NCBI RefSeq assembly: GCF_008297975.1
Contig: NZ_VLNY01000002.1
Coordinates: forward strand, 248,001 to 312,000
Length of the DNA stretch: 64,000 bases
Direction of reading: 5' to 3'
From: Antrihabitans cavernicola
GTDB taxonomy: Bacteria; Actinomycetota; Actinomycetes; Mycobacteriales; Mycobacteriaceae
Shown here: piece after piece, positions 37,001 through 44,725 of the stretch
Layout of the letters: each line of letters begins with the position of its first letter
Position numbering within the stretch: position 1 is the first letter of the stretch
Notes under the pieces: generated by a model
What the model was told of the DNA's origin: nothing
Database searches by the model: none
What the model saw: the letters and a program-made list of their open reading frames with translations, nothing else
Position numbers and translations under genes: made by a program

Positions 37001-37390
37001 CAGACCAGGACGCTGCAGGATGTGGTCGGCACCAAGACTCCAGTGATGGTGGATTGGGCTGTGGGACTGCAGTTCCCGTGTCAGCGTCCGTTCGACAGCC
37101 ACGAGGGCGTCGCAGAGGTGCCCGAGTACCGCATCTTGCCCGACCGCATCGGCGCCATCACCACCAACAAGTGGCAGGACCACTACGGCGGCGGACCGCT
37201 CGGCTGGATCGACATCCTGCTCGATGCCAAGACCATTCCGTCGTATCTGAAGGACGACCTGTCCCGCGACTGGGGCGAGATCGAACGCTACGAGCCGCGC
37301 AATTCGGATGCTGTTCCCGCCCAGGTGAACAAGGTCACCGTGCAGCGGTCCGGCATGTGGACGCCGGGTCCGATCAACACGGCGTCCTAG
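34049..37390 (+). CDS. Emb-type arabinosyltransferase
   Basis: 1113-residue GT-C glycosyltransferase using decaprenyl-phospho-arabinose to build the arabinan of arabinogalactan or lipoarabinomannan. An N-terminal anchor (about 50-72) precedes a periplasmic domain; the catalytic aspartates are D303-D304 (TTADDGYQYGMAKAA), followed by about 12 membrane helices. The C-terminal periplasmic half (from about 745) has a Ser/Thr/Gly-rich low-complexity stretch and a carbohydrate-binding-like module (WIAVTPPRVPQTRTLQDVV ... FPCQRPFDSHEG). Only one emb gene is present here, so EmbA, EmbB or EmbC cannot be specified. The start at 34049 overlaps the WS/DGAT-like stop; a GTG at 34100 is an alternative. 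Confidence 0.95.
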   Translation: MIADAKDSQVGPLASRDVVDSDVRTVPPAGKGPTTDPNSQESPSRRRTYRIAAVVTAVLGILLTIATPLLPVDQQQSSITWPQGGSTRAIDVPLVSYSPVTFDATIPCSAVGDLAGANGGILMSTSPQGAPNAEKYGLVAKVTAASSPGGARLEVVQRERTLLAQSVDALPPNCSVVIDSNPTRSSVELTGSGTPATVFEGDLRPQVVGIFSDIKGAPPAGLQVRSELDSRFSSTPTTLKLLAMIIGSIMTVLSFIALHLLDNSDGRRSRRFLPNKWWALGRVDVVVIGTLILWHFIGATTADDGYQYGMAKAAHQSGYMGNYFRYWGVPESPVGTPYYDAFGVLSRITTASPFVRLIALACGIVAWLVISREVVPRLGARIRENRVAIWTGALVFLAFWLPYNNGLRPEPAVALGVLLTWCSVERAIATRRLLPAAIAILIAGFTVTCGPSGIICFAALLAGLRPIVQIWVARGKKLGYLSQLLPVIAAGTVILVPAFADQTLAVVREMNRVHVIAGPSVPWFEEYLRYQYLLNISPDGSLSRRFGVFVMILSLAVCIVVMLRRNGKIPGIASGPARRIIGITIGAMVLMMFTPTKWTHHFGIYAGLAGSLAVVTAVAVSAVALRSRRNRALFAAAILFLLAMCFTSSNGWWYVTSWGVPFWDKPIMIAGLGASTIFLGLTMLMLAVAVWFHLREPYTGGPTFPKSRWWALPPLTIAAAGMVLLEVLSMAKGAVAQYPSFSLAKSNFDALAGNACGLAPYVQLETDPNKSMLQPLTGDASAALAGTSSGFTPDGVAGDLTADEETSAASGTANSVDTGDQKSTTTSSAGTGGGAGQVGINGSNVALPFGLSPQTTPVLGSYQSGEQSAASLTSGWYGLPGASGGARGDLISIAVAGRVRSVDHDGIVTDGPVLQVEYGTKNPDGSVAPKGRVTPIDIGPAPSWRNLRVPMDQIPASSDVVRLVVSDQNANPDQWIAVTPPRVPQTRTLQDVVGTKTPVMVDWAVGLQFPCQRPFDSHEGVAEVPEYRILPDRIGAITTNKWQDHYGGGPLGWIDILLDAKTIPSYLKDDLSRDWGEIERYEPRNSDAVPAQVNKVTVQRSGMWTPGPINTAS

Positions 37391-37483
37391 GGGTCGCGTC
37401 ATCCGAACGGCGTAGTTTGCCCCAGTAAGTATGGGGGGCTTCCCCTATGTACGTGCGCGTCCGGAAAACGGACAATTGCAGGT

Positions 37484-37936
37484 ATGGGGATGGGGGAACG
37501 GGAGCTGCATTCGGCGGCGGCCGCGGCTGCAGCAGGCGACCGGCGTCGCGCTGAGGAGTTGTTCGAGGAGATCTGGCCGATGCTGGTCCGATACTGCCGT
37601 GCGCGGGCGGGATCACGGTCCGGTGGTTGGGAATTCGCCGACGGACTCGCACGCCTGGCCGGCGTGCAGATACCCCTGCGTTACGGACGCGTCGAGGCGT
37701 CGCGGCCGTTCCGCGAATTCGTCTATGCCGTCGCCGATCGAACGATGCGAGATGCTCAGCCGACGACGGGTGATGCACTGAATGCGTTGGCGCACAGCGA
37801 ACGAACCGTGCTGATTCTGCGTGTGATCGAAGGGTTGTCGGTGGGGGAGACCGCGGCAGCGCTCGGCCTACCCGACGCTCGCGTGCGGTTGATGCAGCAT
37901 CGAGCCATGCGGAGCCTCGGCGCTCAGGTCGCCTGA
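37484..37936 (+). CDS. Sigma-70 region-4-like small protein
   Basis: 150 residues. The C-terminal third is a clear sigma region 4 helix-turn-helix: LAHSERTVLILRVIEGLSVGETAAALGLPDARVRLMQHRAMRSL. The N-terminal part (AGDRRRAEELFEEIWPMLVRYCRARAG) recalls the beginning of ECF sigma region 2, but the -10-recognition segment is short and degenerate. It could be an atypical ECF sigma factor or an accessory sigma-like DNA binder. No anti-sigma gene is adjacent. It overlaps the convergent marR-like gene by 13 bases. The 93 bases between emb and this gene contain a G-run/C-run hairpin-like stretch near 37430-37450. Confidence 0.75.
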   Translation: MGMGERELHSAAAAAAAGDRRRAEELFEEIWPMLVRYCRARAGSRSGGWEFADGLARLAGVQIPLRYGRVEASRPFREFVYAVADRTMRDAQPTTGDALNALAHSERTVLILRVIEGLSVGETAAALGLPDARVRLMQHRAMRSLGAQVA

Positions 37937-38403
37937 CTAGGGCGGGGCCACCGGTTGTTCTCCAGGGCTTCGATCGACCGATTGAACTTGGTGATCAGAG
38001 CGTGCATCTGCTCGACTTCGTGATCGTCCCACTCGGCGACCACCTTGGCGACGCCCTGCCTGCTCTGCTCGCGATCGGCGCGTAGGGCGGCCAAGCCGGC
38101 CTCGGTGGCCTGCACCTTGCGGGCCACGCCGCCCTTCGGGTCGACGACTCGCTCGACCAAGCCGTGCTTGAGCATCGACCCCACCTGGCGGTTGACGGTG
38201 GATACGTCGAGACGGAATGCTTCGGCGATCTCCTTGAAGCTCAACGCGATGTCGAGCTCCAACCGGCTCAGAATCAGATACGCCGACCTGTCGAGCACCT
38301 GTGCGGGGCGGTGCTGGGCGGCGGCCAGATAGTGCCGAGAAAACAAGGTCAGCTCGTACTCGAGGCGCTCATGTGCGGTGATGGCGGACCTCACTTCGGA
38401 CAT
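37924..38403 (-). CDS. MarR-family regulator
   Basis: 159 residues with the winged helix-turn-helix AYLILSRLELDIALSFKEIAEAFRLDVSTVNRQVGSMLKHGLVERVVDPKGG and long dimerisation helices at both ends. The ATG at 38403 lies 13 bases from a perfect GTACATA/TATGTAC inverted repeat, its likely operator, and it is divergent from an MFS exporter gene; this is the standard MarR/efflux arrangement. It should repress itself and the pump until a ligand is bound. Confidence 0.92.
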   Translation of the reverse strand: MSEVRSAITAHERLEYELTLFSRHYLAAAQHRPAQVLDRSAYLILSRLELDIALSFKEIAEAFRLDVSTVNRQVGSMLKHGLVERVVDPKGGVARKVQATEAGLAALRADREQSRQGVAKVVAEWDDHEVEQMHALITKFNRSIEALENNRWPRPSQAT

Positions 38404-38415
38404 TAGTTGTGCATA

Positions 38416-38432
38416 GTACATATCGTATGTAC
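38416..38432. promoter_or_regulatory. Probable MarR operator
   Basis: GTACATATCGTATGTAC is a perfect 7-base inverted repeat (GTACATA / TATGTAC) with a 3-base centre. It lies in the divergent intergenic region, 13 bases from the marR-like start and 55 bases upstream of the MFS GTG. Length and symmetry fit MarR-family sites. Confidence 0.75.
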
Positions 38433-38486
38433 CGTACACATCAGCGTCGATGGACGCTGCTGATAGTAGGAAATTGGAGAATTACA

Positions 38487-39920
38487 GTGGCGATTCCATC
38501 GGTTTCACCCATGACGGATGTGCCGACCGACGAGCGATCCCGTGTCCCGACCCCAGCTGTGCTGATCGCGGTCCTCGGCTCGTGCGGCGTTGTGGTCTCG
38601 CTGATGCAGACACTCGTCGTTCCCCTCATTCCCTCGCTTCCGCAATTTCTGAACACCTCGGCGGCGAACGCTTCGTGGGTCATCACCGCCACGCTGCTCG
38701 CGGGTGCCGTCGTGACGCCGATCAGCGGCAGGCTCGGCGACATGTTCGGCAAGCGGCGGGTTCTCTTCATCAGTCTGCTTGCGCTGATCGTCGGGTCGAT
38801 TGTGTGCGCGCTGTTCTCGTCGCTGATTCCCGTCGTGATCGGCCGCGCGCTGCAAGGCGCTGCCATGGGTGCGATCCCGTTGGGCATCAGCATCATGCGC
38901 GACGAACTGCCGTCCGAGCGTGTCGGCTCCGCGATGGCCATCATGAGCGCCACGCTGGGTATCGGTGGCGCCATCGGTCTGCCGTTCTCCGCGGCGATCG
39001 CCCAGGTCGCCGACTGGCACGTGTTGTTCTGGGTATCTGCTGGGCTCGGAGCAGTCTGTGCCGCACTGGTTTTCGCATTGATACCCGAATCGCCGGTGCG
39101 GACTCCCGCCCGATTCGACTTCGTCGGCGCGGTGGGTCTCACACTTGCGCTCACATCGCTGCTGCTCGCGATCACCAAGGGCGGCGACTGGGGGTGGGGC
39201 AGTTCAACCACACTGAGCCTGTTCGCAGCGTCGCTGATTGTTTTCCTCGTCTGGGGCGCATACGAACTGCGCACCACCAGCCCGCTCGTCGATCTGCGGG
39301 TCTCCTCGCGCCCGCGCGTGCTATTCACCAACGTCGCATCGATCGCCGTCGGCTTCGCCTTGTACGGCATGTCGTTGACGCTGCCGCAGCTGTTGATGGC
39401 TCCGAGGGCGACCGGGTACGGTTTCGGGCTCTCGATGATCGAAGCCGGACTCGCCCTTGCGCCAGGCGGTTTCGTGATGATGTTGCTGTCACCCGTGTCC
39501 GCGCGGATCTCGGCGACCCGCGGGCCGAAGGTGACGCTGATGCTCGGATCGGGCGTGATCGGTGTCGGCTACCTGGCCGCACTGGTCCTGATGAACAGCG
39601 TGTGGGAGATCGTCATCGCGTCGATGATCATCGCCGGCGGAATCGGGCTCGCCTACGCGGCGATGCCTGCCCTGATCATGGGCGCGGTGCCACTGAGCGA
39701 GACCGCAGCGGCCAACGGACTGAACTCGTTGATGCGGTCGATCGGCACATCCACGTCATCGGCCGTGATGAGTGTGGTGCTGGCCCATCTGACGATCTCG
39801 CTCGGCGAACACGTACTCCCGTCGCAGCACGGCTTCTCGGTGGCGTTCATGATCTCGATCGGCGCTGCCGTACTCGCTGTTGCGCTTGCCGCGTGCATTC
39901 CGATGCGCGCCCAGGCGTAA
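38487..39920 (+). CDS. MFS exporter (drug:H+ antiporter type)
   Basis: 477 residues, about 14 membrane helices. The family motif-A loop GRLGDMFGKRRVLFISL follows the second helix, and the motif-C-like GIGGAIGLPFSAAIA is in helix 5. It resembles the actinobacterial DHA2 pumps that export antibiotics or dyes. A GTG at 38487 with GGAGA 7 bases upstream is preferred over the ATG at 38511. It is regulated in all likelihood by the divergent MarR protein through the intervening palindrome. Confidence 0.9.
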   Translation: MAIPSVSPMTDVPTDERSRVPTPAVLIAVLGSCGVVVSLMQTLVVPLIPSLPQFLNTSAANASWVITATLLAGAVVTPISGRLGDMFGKRRVLFISLLALIVGSIVCALFSSLIPVVIGRALQGAAMGAIPLGISIMRDELPSERVGSAMAIMSATLGIGGAIGLPFSAAIAQVADWHVLFWVSAGLGAVCAALVFALIPESPVRTPARFDFVGAVGLTLALTSLLLAITKGGDWGWGSSTTLSLFAASLIVFLVWGAYELRTTSPLVDLRVSSRPRVLFTNVASIAVGFALYGMSLTLPQLLMAPRATGYGFGLSMIEAGLALAPGGFVMMLLSPVSARISATRGPKVTLMLGSGVIGVGYLAALVLMNSVWEIVIASMIIAGGIGLAYAAMPALIMGAVPLSETAAANGLNSLMRSIGTSTSSAVMSVVLAHLTISLGEHVLPSQHGFSVAFMISIGAAVLAVALAACIPMRAQA

Positions 39921-39929
39921 GGATCCGTC

Positions 39930-40367
39930 CTACGCGTCTCGACCGCGGTAGGACGGCGTGGTGGAGATGCGCTTCGCATCCCACAGCTGCTCGGTGACGT
40001 CGTGGAAGCAGACGAGCGCCACCGGATCGTCCTTGCGCGTGAAGACGGACTCGCTGACGACTGCGCGTACCGTCGAGCCGTCCTCGGCGACGAGCGAGAT
40101 GATGTCCCCCGCAGCGCCGCGCAGATATTCGATCGCAGTGGTGTCGTCCGCGAGAATGGCCGCGAGAACATCCGCGGTCTCGCGCCCGACTACGGCGTTC
40201 TGCTCGAATCCCAGCATGTCCTCGAACGCCGGATTCGCGTGCACGATCGTGCCGTCGAGGTGCACGGCCAGAATCGGGACGGGCAGCCGGTCGAGCAGAA
40301 TCGATGCAGGCAGACGCTGCAAGTACCCGAGGGGTGTGTCGGGTCTCGGCTCTCTTCGATCTTCCAC
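39930..40367 (-). CDS. Stand-alone PAS-domain protein
   Basis: 145 residues, GTG start. Nearly the whole protein is one PAS fold: LLDRLPVPILAVHLDGTIVHANPAFEDMLGFEQNAVVGRE, then STVRAVVSESVFTRKDDPVALVCFHDVTEQ. There is no kinase, GGDEF, HTH or other output domain, so any signal must pass through a partner protein. The ligand is unknown. It is convergent with the MFS gene (9-base gap) and divergent from the OsmC-like gene across 160 bases with no clear palindrome. Confidence 0.85.
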   Translation of the reverse strand: MEDRREPRPDTPLGYLQRLPASILLDRLPVPILAVHLDGTIVHANPAFEDMLGFEQNAVVGRETADVLAAILADDTTAIEYLRGAAGDIISLVAEDGSTVRAVVSESVFTRKDDPVALVCFHDVTEQLWDAKRISTTPSYRGRDA

Positions 40368-40527
40368 TGTGGCGATCTCTCAGTTGGGAGGGGAACGCGT
40401 TTTACAGCATGTTAGTCGTCGCAAACTCCAATTCCGTTATCACGCAGCAATCCGCGACCGTCCTGAGATCGATTCAGCGCGATCCTTACTCGTGCAAAAC
40501 GCGCGGAACCGGCCATACGCTGCGCAA

Positions 40528-41043
40528 ATGACCACAGCCTCGGCAACACACCTCGGTTCCATCATCGACGCCACCACCGCGGCCGTCGCGGACAACGTCG
40601 CCAACGCTCACGTGGTGTTCCGCGCGTCCGGGACGCCGGAGTATGCCGTCGGCAGCGCGATCGCGCTCGGCGGCTACACCGTGCACGTCGACGAGCCGCA
40701 GGCGCTCGGTGGCGAGAACACAGCGCCCAATCCGGTGGAGTTCTATCTGGCGGCGCTGATCTCGTGCCAGGTGGTCACCTACCGGTTCTGGTCGGAGCGG
40801 CTCGGCATCACCTTCGACGACATCGCGATCGATGCCGAGGGCGATCTGGATGTGCGTGGATTCTTCGGACTCGACGACGACGTACGGCCTGGATTCACCG
40901 CCGTCCGCGTCGAGGTCGCGGTGCGGGGCCCCGAATCACCCGAGCGCTACCGCGAACTACAGGACGCCGTTGATGCGCACTGCCCCGTGCTGGACCTGAC
41001 GAAGGCGCCGACACCGGTGGAGACGACGCTCGTCATCGCCTGA
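40528..41043 (+). CDS. OsmC/Ohr-family protein
   Basis: 171 residues. The OsmC-like fold shows NPVEFYLAALISCQVVTYRFWSERLGI, with one conserved cysteine (C in ALISCQV), and a second cysteine near the C-terminus in VDAHCPVLDLTKAPTPVE. The two-cysteine arrangement agrees with thiol peroxidases of the OsmC/YhfA group that reduce organic hydroperoxides. The ATG at 40528 is chosen because the fold begins soon after; upstream codons in this frame shadow the PAS gene. Confidence 0.88.
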   Translation: MTTASATHLGSIIDATTAAVADNVANAHVVFRASGTPEYAVGSAIALGGYTVHVDEPQALGGENTAPNPVEFYLAALISCQVVTYRFWSERLGITFDDIAIDAEGDLDVRGFFGLDDDVRPGFTAVRVEVAVRGPESPERYRELQDAVDAHCPVLDLTKAPTPVETTLVIA

Positions 41044-41076
41044 GCTCGAGTACGGCGCTGGAGTAATCTTGCGACC

Positions 41077-41484
41077 ATGTCACGCGGTGCGCGAAAGGAC
41101 AGTGGTTCGCGGTTGCGCCGTGCGTCGCGCGGGAGCAACCAGTCGGCTGTGATCACCGTGATCGCGCTCGGTTACGCCAAGTTGTGGCGCGCGCGAATCG
41201 GATTCGACGACAGATACGAGATCTACGTGTGCTCCGGTATGCGGGGTGGATTCGGTCGTGCGGGCACCACTATCGGCGGTGCATACCTCACCGACACCAA
41301 CACGGCCCTGCGCACCATTCGCCACGAATCGGTGCACGCCGATCAGTGGGCGCGGTACGGGGCCTCGTTCGCGATTCGCTACCTGCTCGAGGAACGGCGA
41401 CACCCGAAGGCGGGCAACAAGTTCGAGATCGAAGCCGGTCTGGTGGACGGCGGTTACACGAAGTCGTCGGATCCGCGGGTTTGA
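41077..41484 (+). CDS. Small HExxH-containing protein of unknown function
   Basis: 135 residues, basic N-terminus, no signal peptide or membrane segment. A zincin-like motif HESVH is at 83-87, followed about 30 residues later by FEIEAGLVDGG with E117 and E119 as candidate third zinc ligands. The spacing resembles minimal gluzincins of the DUF4157 kind. Other conserved-looking parts are IYVCSGMRGGFGRAGTTIGGAYLTD and ADQWARYG. Whether it cuts peptides is unknown. It starts 33 bases after the OsmC-like gene and could be co-transcribed. Confidence 0.7.
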   Translation: MSRGARKDSGSRLRRASRGSNQSAVITVIALGYAKLWRARIGFDDRYEIYVCSGMRGGFGRAGTTIGGAYLTDTNTALRTIRHESVHADQWARYGASFAIRYLLEERRHPKAGNKFEIEAGLVDGGYTKSSDPRV

Positions 41485-41490
41485 TGCAGA

Positions 41491-42207
41491 TCAGGTCCGG
41501 CGGACGGTGACCTTTTCGCTCGTCGCCTTGCGGTCCAGCGCGGCCTGATCCGCGTTGGCCACCTGCACCAGTGATGCGCCTGCGGCGAAGACGGCGATCA
41601 GGCCGTCGACCACGTCGGTCGGGGTAGTCCAGTCGGCGGTGGAGAGTACCCGGTCGTCGATACCGAAACCCTGTGTCGCAGCCGATGATCCGGCGGCGTC
41701 GAGGATGTCGAGAACCGAGCGGCCTGCCAGAGCAGCACCCGCGCCGGACGCGCGAAACTGGTCGCCGTGCACACGCACCGAGGTTGCGTAGTCGGTGACA
41801 CCGATCGGCAGATCGGGCACGGGGCGACCCATGGCGTCGAGGGAGAGGGCAGCCACCTCGGGGATGTCTGCGCTGTCGTCGAGTCGGTCGGGAGTGACGA
41901 ACGCCAGTTCGGCAGCCGGGTCCGCATCCAGAACCACCTCGGCGCCCGCCCACCACACGCCGAGAAGCACGGCGGCGGTCTGCCAATGCGCGGGCAGCAG
42001 CACGGCGACCCGCGCACCCGGTGTCAGGCCGAATTCGTCGCGAATCATGTTGGCGGTCTTCGCCGCCCAATTCGCCAACGTGAGCGCGGACAGTTCGATC
42101 CGCGCGCCGGTCGCGTCGTCGTAGTACGTGATCCGGGGGCGTGCTGGATCTCGCTCCAGGATGGGCGGCAGCAGTGCATCCGTCAGCGTTGTCGTCAGTT
42201 CACGCAT
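41491..42207 (-). CDS. TIGR03089 family protein (AMP-binding-enzyme-like)
   Basis: 238 residues. It resembles the N-terminal part of acyl-CoA synthetases: LTLANWAAKTANMIRDEFGLTPGARVAVLLPAHWQTAAVLLGVWWAGAEVV. It lacks the phosphate-binding loop and the C-terminal adenylation domain, as is usual for TIGR03089 (M. tuberculosis Rv3268-like). The function is unknown. The start lies 13 bases inside the end of the LCP gene on the same strand, giving translational coupling with a cell-wall ligase. Confidence 0.87.
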   Translation of the reverse strand: MRELTTTLTDALLPPILERDPARPRITYYDDATGARIELSALTLANWAAKTANMIRDEFGLTPGARVAVLLPAHWQTAAVLLGVWWAGAEVVLDADPAAELAFVTPDRLDDSADIPEVAALSLDAMGRPVPDLPIGVTDYATSVRVHGDQFRASGAGAALAGRSVLDILDAAGSSAATQGFGIDDRVLSTADWTTPTDVVDGLIAVFAAGASLVQVANADQAALDRKATSEKVTVRRT

Positions 42208-43745
42208 TTGGGACCACCCTCGCCTGCGTCGATGGGGGGAGCAGGCGGCACCGGCGTCGGTGCCGTGGAGGATTGCGACGAATCCGACTGGGGATCGGTC
42301 GATTCCGAGTCGGACGTCGTGGTGGGACCGGTGTACGAATCCGAGCCCGGGCCTGCGTAGTCGGCTGCCAGAACCACGCGAACAGTGCCCTTCGGCACGC
42401 TGGAATCGGCAGCGACCCGAAGGCCACCGAGCTTGTCCGCGACGGCCTTGGCGCCCGCGTCGTCCGCGCTGGCCGCCAGCACCTGACTGTTGTCGACCGA
42501 GTTACCGGTGTTGTTTCCGACCGTGCCCGTGCCGTAACCGTCGGTGGTCAGTGCCTGCGAGACGTTGCTTGCCAGACCGTCGATGCCGCTGTCGTTTGCA
42601 ACGTCGACGGTGACGGACGAGGGATTCACCGTGGGTTTCGGCTTGGCAGTGGTGGTTTGGGAGCTGGTGTCGGCATCCTCGCCCGCCAGACTGGCGACGT
42701 ACTTCTTCACCGCCGCCGGATCGACCGTCACCACGGACTCGCCGTCGTCGGTGTTGCCGTTGAGGTCTGTCACGGGGATCGTCTCGAACTTCACTTCGCC
42801 ACCGGCGAGTTCCTGCAGCTGGCCGGCGAATTTCAGGATGTCCCAGTCGGAATCGAGAACCACCGAACGCGAGATCGCCGTGCTCAGCTCGCTGAGCTTC
42901 GATGGGCTGCTCAAAGTCTTGGCGCTGAGCACCTTTCGGGCGAGGGAGGCCATGAACACCTGTTGACGCACGATTCGGTCGAGGTCACCGCGTGGTAGCT
43001 CGTGGCGCTGGCGCACGAAGCTCAGCGCGTCCGAGCCTTGCAAGGTCTGCTCGCCCGCGGGAAAGTTCGCGCCGGACATCGGTTCGTCGACCGCGTTGTT
43101 GAGGCATACGTCAACGCCGCCAACGGCATTGGTGAGCAGAACGAATCCGAGCAGGCCGACCTCTGCATAGTGATCGACCGTGACGCCGGTGAGGTCCGCA
43201 ACCGACTTGATGAGTGCTTGGCGACCGGCTTTGGTGGAATCGGCGTCGGCATCGGCGTCGGATTCACCCTCGTTCACCAACTTCAGTCGCTCGGTCTCCT
43301 TGGTGGCACCGTAGGCAGCATTGATCTTGGACATGCCGATGCCCGGAACGTCGACGTAAGAGTCGCGGGGAATGGAAATGGCCGTCGCCGAGCTGCCGTC
43401 GTTGGGTATGCGAATGAGCACGATGGTGTCGGTGTTGGACGCAACCTCGTCACCGGCACGCAGCGACGCGAGTTCGCTCTCCGATAGCGGGTTGCCGTGC
43501 GCGTCGGTGCGACTGTCCGTGCCGACCATCAATATGTCGATGGCACCGTCCTTTGCACCACCCAGGCCGAGGCCTGCGGCCATCGACAGGTTGGACCGCA
43601 GCGAATCGACGCCCTGCCACGCAAATCCGGTGACGACCAGGACCAGAACGGACATTGCCGCGATCGCGATGCGTGCGTGCTTGGAGGCGGGAGGCTTGAC
43701 GGCCGAGCGTCGCGCTCGTCGCTCTCGTTCCTCCGGCACCCGCAA
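42195..43745 (-). CDS. LCP-family cell-wall ligase (LytR-CpsA-Psr) with LytR_C domain
   Basis: 516 residues: a basic N-terminus, one membrane anchor (about 25-45), the LCP catalytic domain (about 70-300; DILMVGTDSRTDAHG, NTDTIVLIRIPNDG, SIPRDSYVDVPG, FVRQRHELPRGDLDRIVRQQ) and a C-terminal LytR_C domain (about 370-470), then a Ser/Thr/Pro tail. LCP enzymes join arabinogalactan to peptidoglycan in mycobacteria (Lcp1/CpsA, Rv3267 in the equivalent position). The arginines in RDSY, RQRH and DRIVRQQ fit pyrophosphate-lipid binding. It is divergent from rmlD. Confidence 0.93.
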   Translation of the reverse strand: MRVPEERERRARRSAVKPPASKHARIAIAAMSVLVLVVTGFAWQGVDSLRSNLSMAAGLGLGGAKDGAIDILMVGTDSRTDAHGNPLSESELASLRAGDEVASNTDTIVLIRIPNDGSSATAISIPRDSYVDVPGIGMSKINAAYGATKETERLKLVNEGESDADADADSTKAGRQALIKSVADLTGVTVDHYAEVGLLGFVLLTNAVGGVDVCLNNAVDEPMSGANFPAGEQTLQGSDALSFVRQRHELPRGDLDRIVRQQVFMASLARKVLSAKTLSSPSKLSELSTAISRSVVLDSDWDILKFAGQLQELAGGEVKFETIPVTDLNGNTDDGESVVTVDPAAVKKYVASLAGEDADTSSQTTTAKPKPTVNPSSVTVDVANDSGIDGLASNVSQALTTDGYGTGTVGNNTGNSVDNSQVLAASADDAGAKAVADKLGGLRVAADSSVPKGTVRVVLAADYAGPGSDSYTGPTTTSDSESTDPQSDSSQSSTAPTPVPPAPPIDAGEGGPKCVN

Positions 43746-43845
43746 ATCTCCTCTGTAATGCTCGACGTACTCGGTCGGCTTTCAGGCTACTTGCCGTTTG
43801 CCACGCTCCCGATCAACCGGCGGCCCGGCGTGCCAGACTTGTCGC

Positions 43846-44703
43846 GTGCCAAAAATCGTGATCACCGGAGCCCGCGGACAGCTCGGCAGCCAACTCGTTG
43901 CGCGGGGGACCGATGCCGGCCTCGACGTGGTGGGACTGACGTCCAGCGATCTGGACATCACCGATCGGGCGGCGGTGCAACGGCTGGTCGAAGGCGGTTC
44001 CGTCGTTGTCAACTGCGCGGCCTACACGGCTGTCGACAAAGCCGAGACGGACCAGGCTGCCGCCTTCGCGGGCAACGAGACGGGGCCTCGAAATCTGGCA
44101 TCGGCATGCGCCCGCGTCGGCGCTCGGCTGATTCACGTTTCGACGGATTATGTGTTCGACGGCACTGCCGATTCGCCCTACGCGACGGATGCGGCGCCGG
44201 CCCCGGTAACCGTGTACGGCCGGTCCAAGCTCGCGGGCGAGCTGGCGGTGCACGAGGAGCTGCCGACGGCGCAGATCGTTCGCACCGCGTGGGTGTACAC
44301 AGGCATCGGCTCGGATTTTGTCGCGACGATGTGCCGACTCGAGACCGAGCGTGACACCGTCGACGTCGTCGACGACCAGATCGGATCACCCACCTACGCC
44401 GCCGACCTGGCGGACGGACTGCTGGAACTGGTGGGTCGTCCGGATGCTCCGCGACTGTTGCATCTGACGAACGGCGGCCAGACCAGCTGGTTCGAGCTGG
44501 CCCGAGCCGTGTTCACCGGGGTCGGTGCCGACGGCGAGCGGGTCCGTCCGTGCAGCAGCGATCAGTTCGTTCGACCTGCGAAACGGCCGGCCTATTCGGT
44601 GCTGTCCGGGCAGGCCTGGGTGGACGCCGGGCTGGCACCGCTACGCGAATGGCGGAGTGCGCTCGAGAGCGCGCTCGCTGAGCTGCCGTCGAATCAGAGG
44701 TAG
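43846..44703 (+). CDS. rmlD: dTDP-4-dehydrorhamnose reductase
   Basis: 285-residue NAD(P)H-dependent short-chain reductase making dTDP-L-rhamnose, needed for the arabinogalactan linker. The Rossmann motif GARGQLGSQL is at the N-terminus, HVSTDYVFDG holds the catalytic Thr region, and YGRSKLAGE is the YxxxK pair. The GTG at 43846 (MPKIVITGARGQ) places the nucleotide-binding loop correctly. It starts a likely operon with wbbL and manC (22-base gap, then an overlap). Confidence 0.95.
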   Translation: MPKIVITGARGQLGSQLVARGTDAGLDVVGLTSSDLDITDRAAVQRLVEGGSVVVNCAAYTAVDKAETDQAAAFAGNETGPRNLASACARVGARLIHVSTDYVFDGTADSPYATDAAPAPVTVYGRSKLAGELAVHEELPTAQIVRTAWVYTGIGSDFVATMCRLETERDTVDVVDDQIGSPTYAADLADGLLELVGRPDAPRLLHLTNGGQTSWFELARAVFTGVGADGERVRPCSSDQFVRPAKRPAYSVLSGQAWVDAGLAPLREWRSALESALAELPSNQR

Positions 44704-44725
44704 CGGGACGGTTACGCTGACCGGC

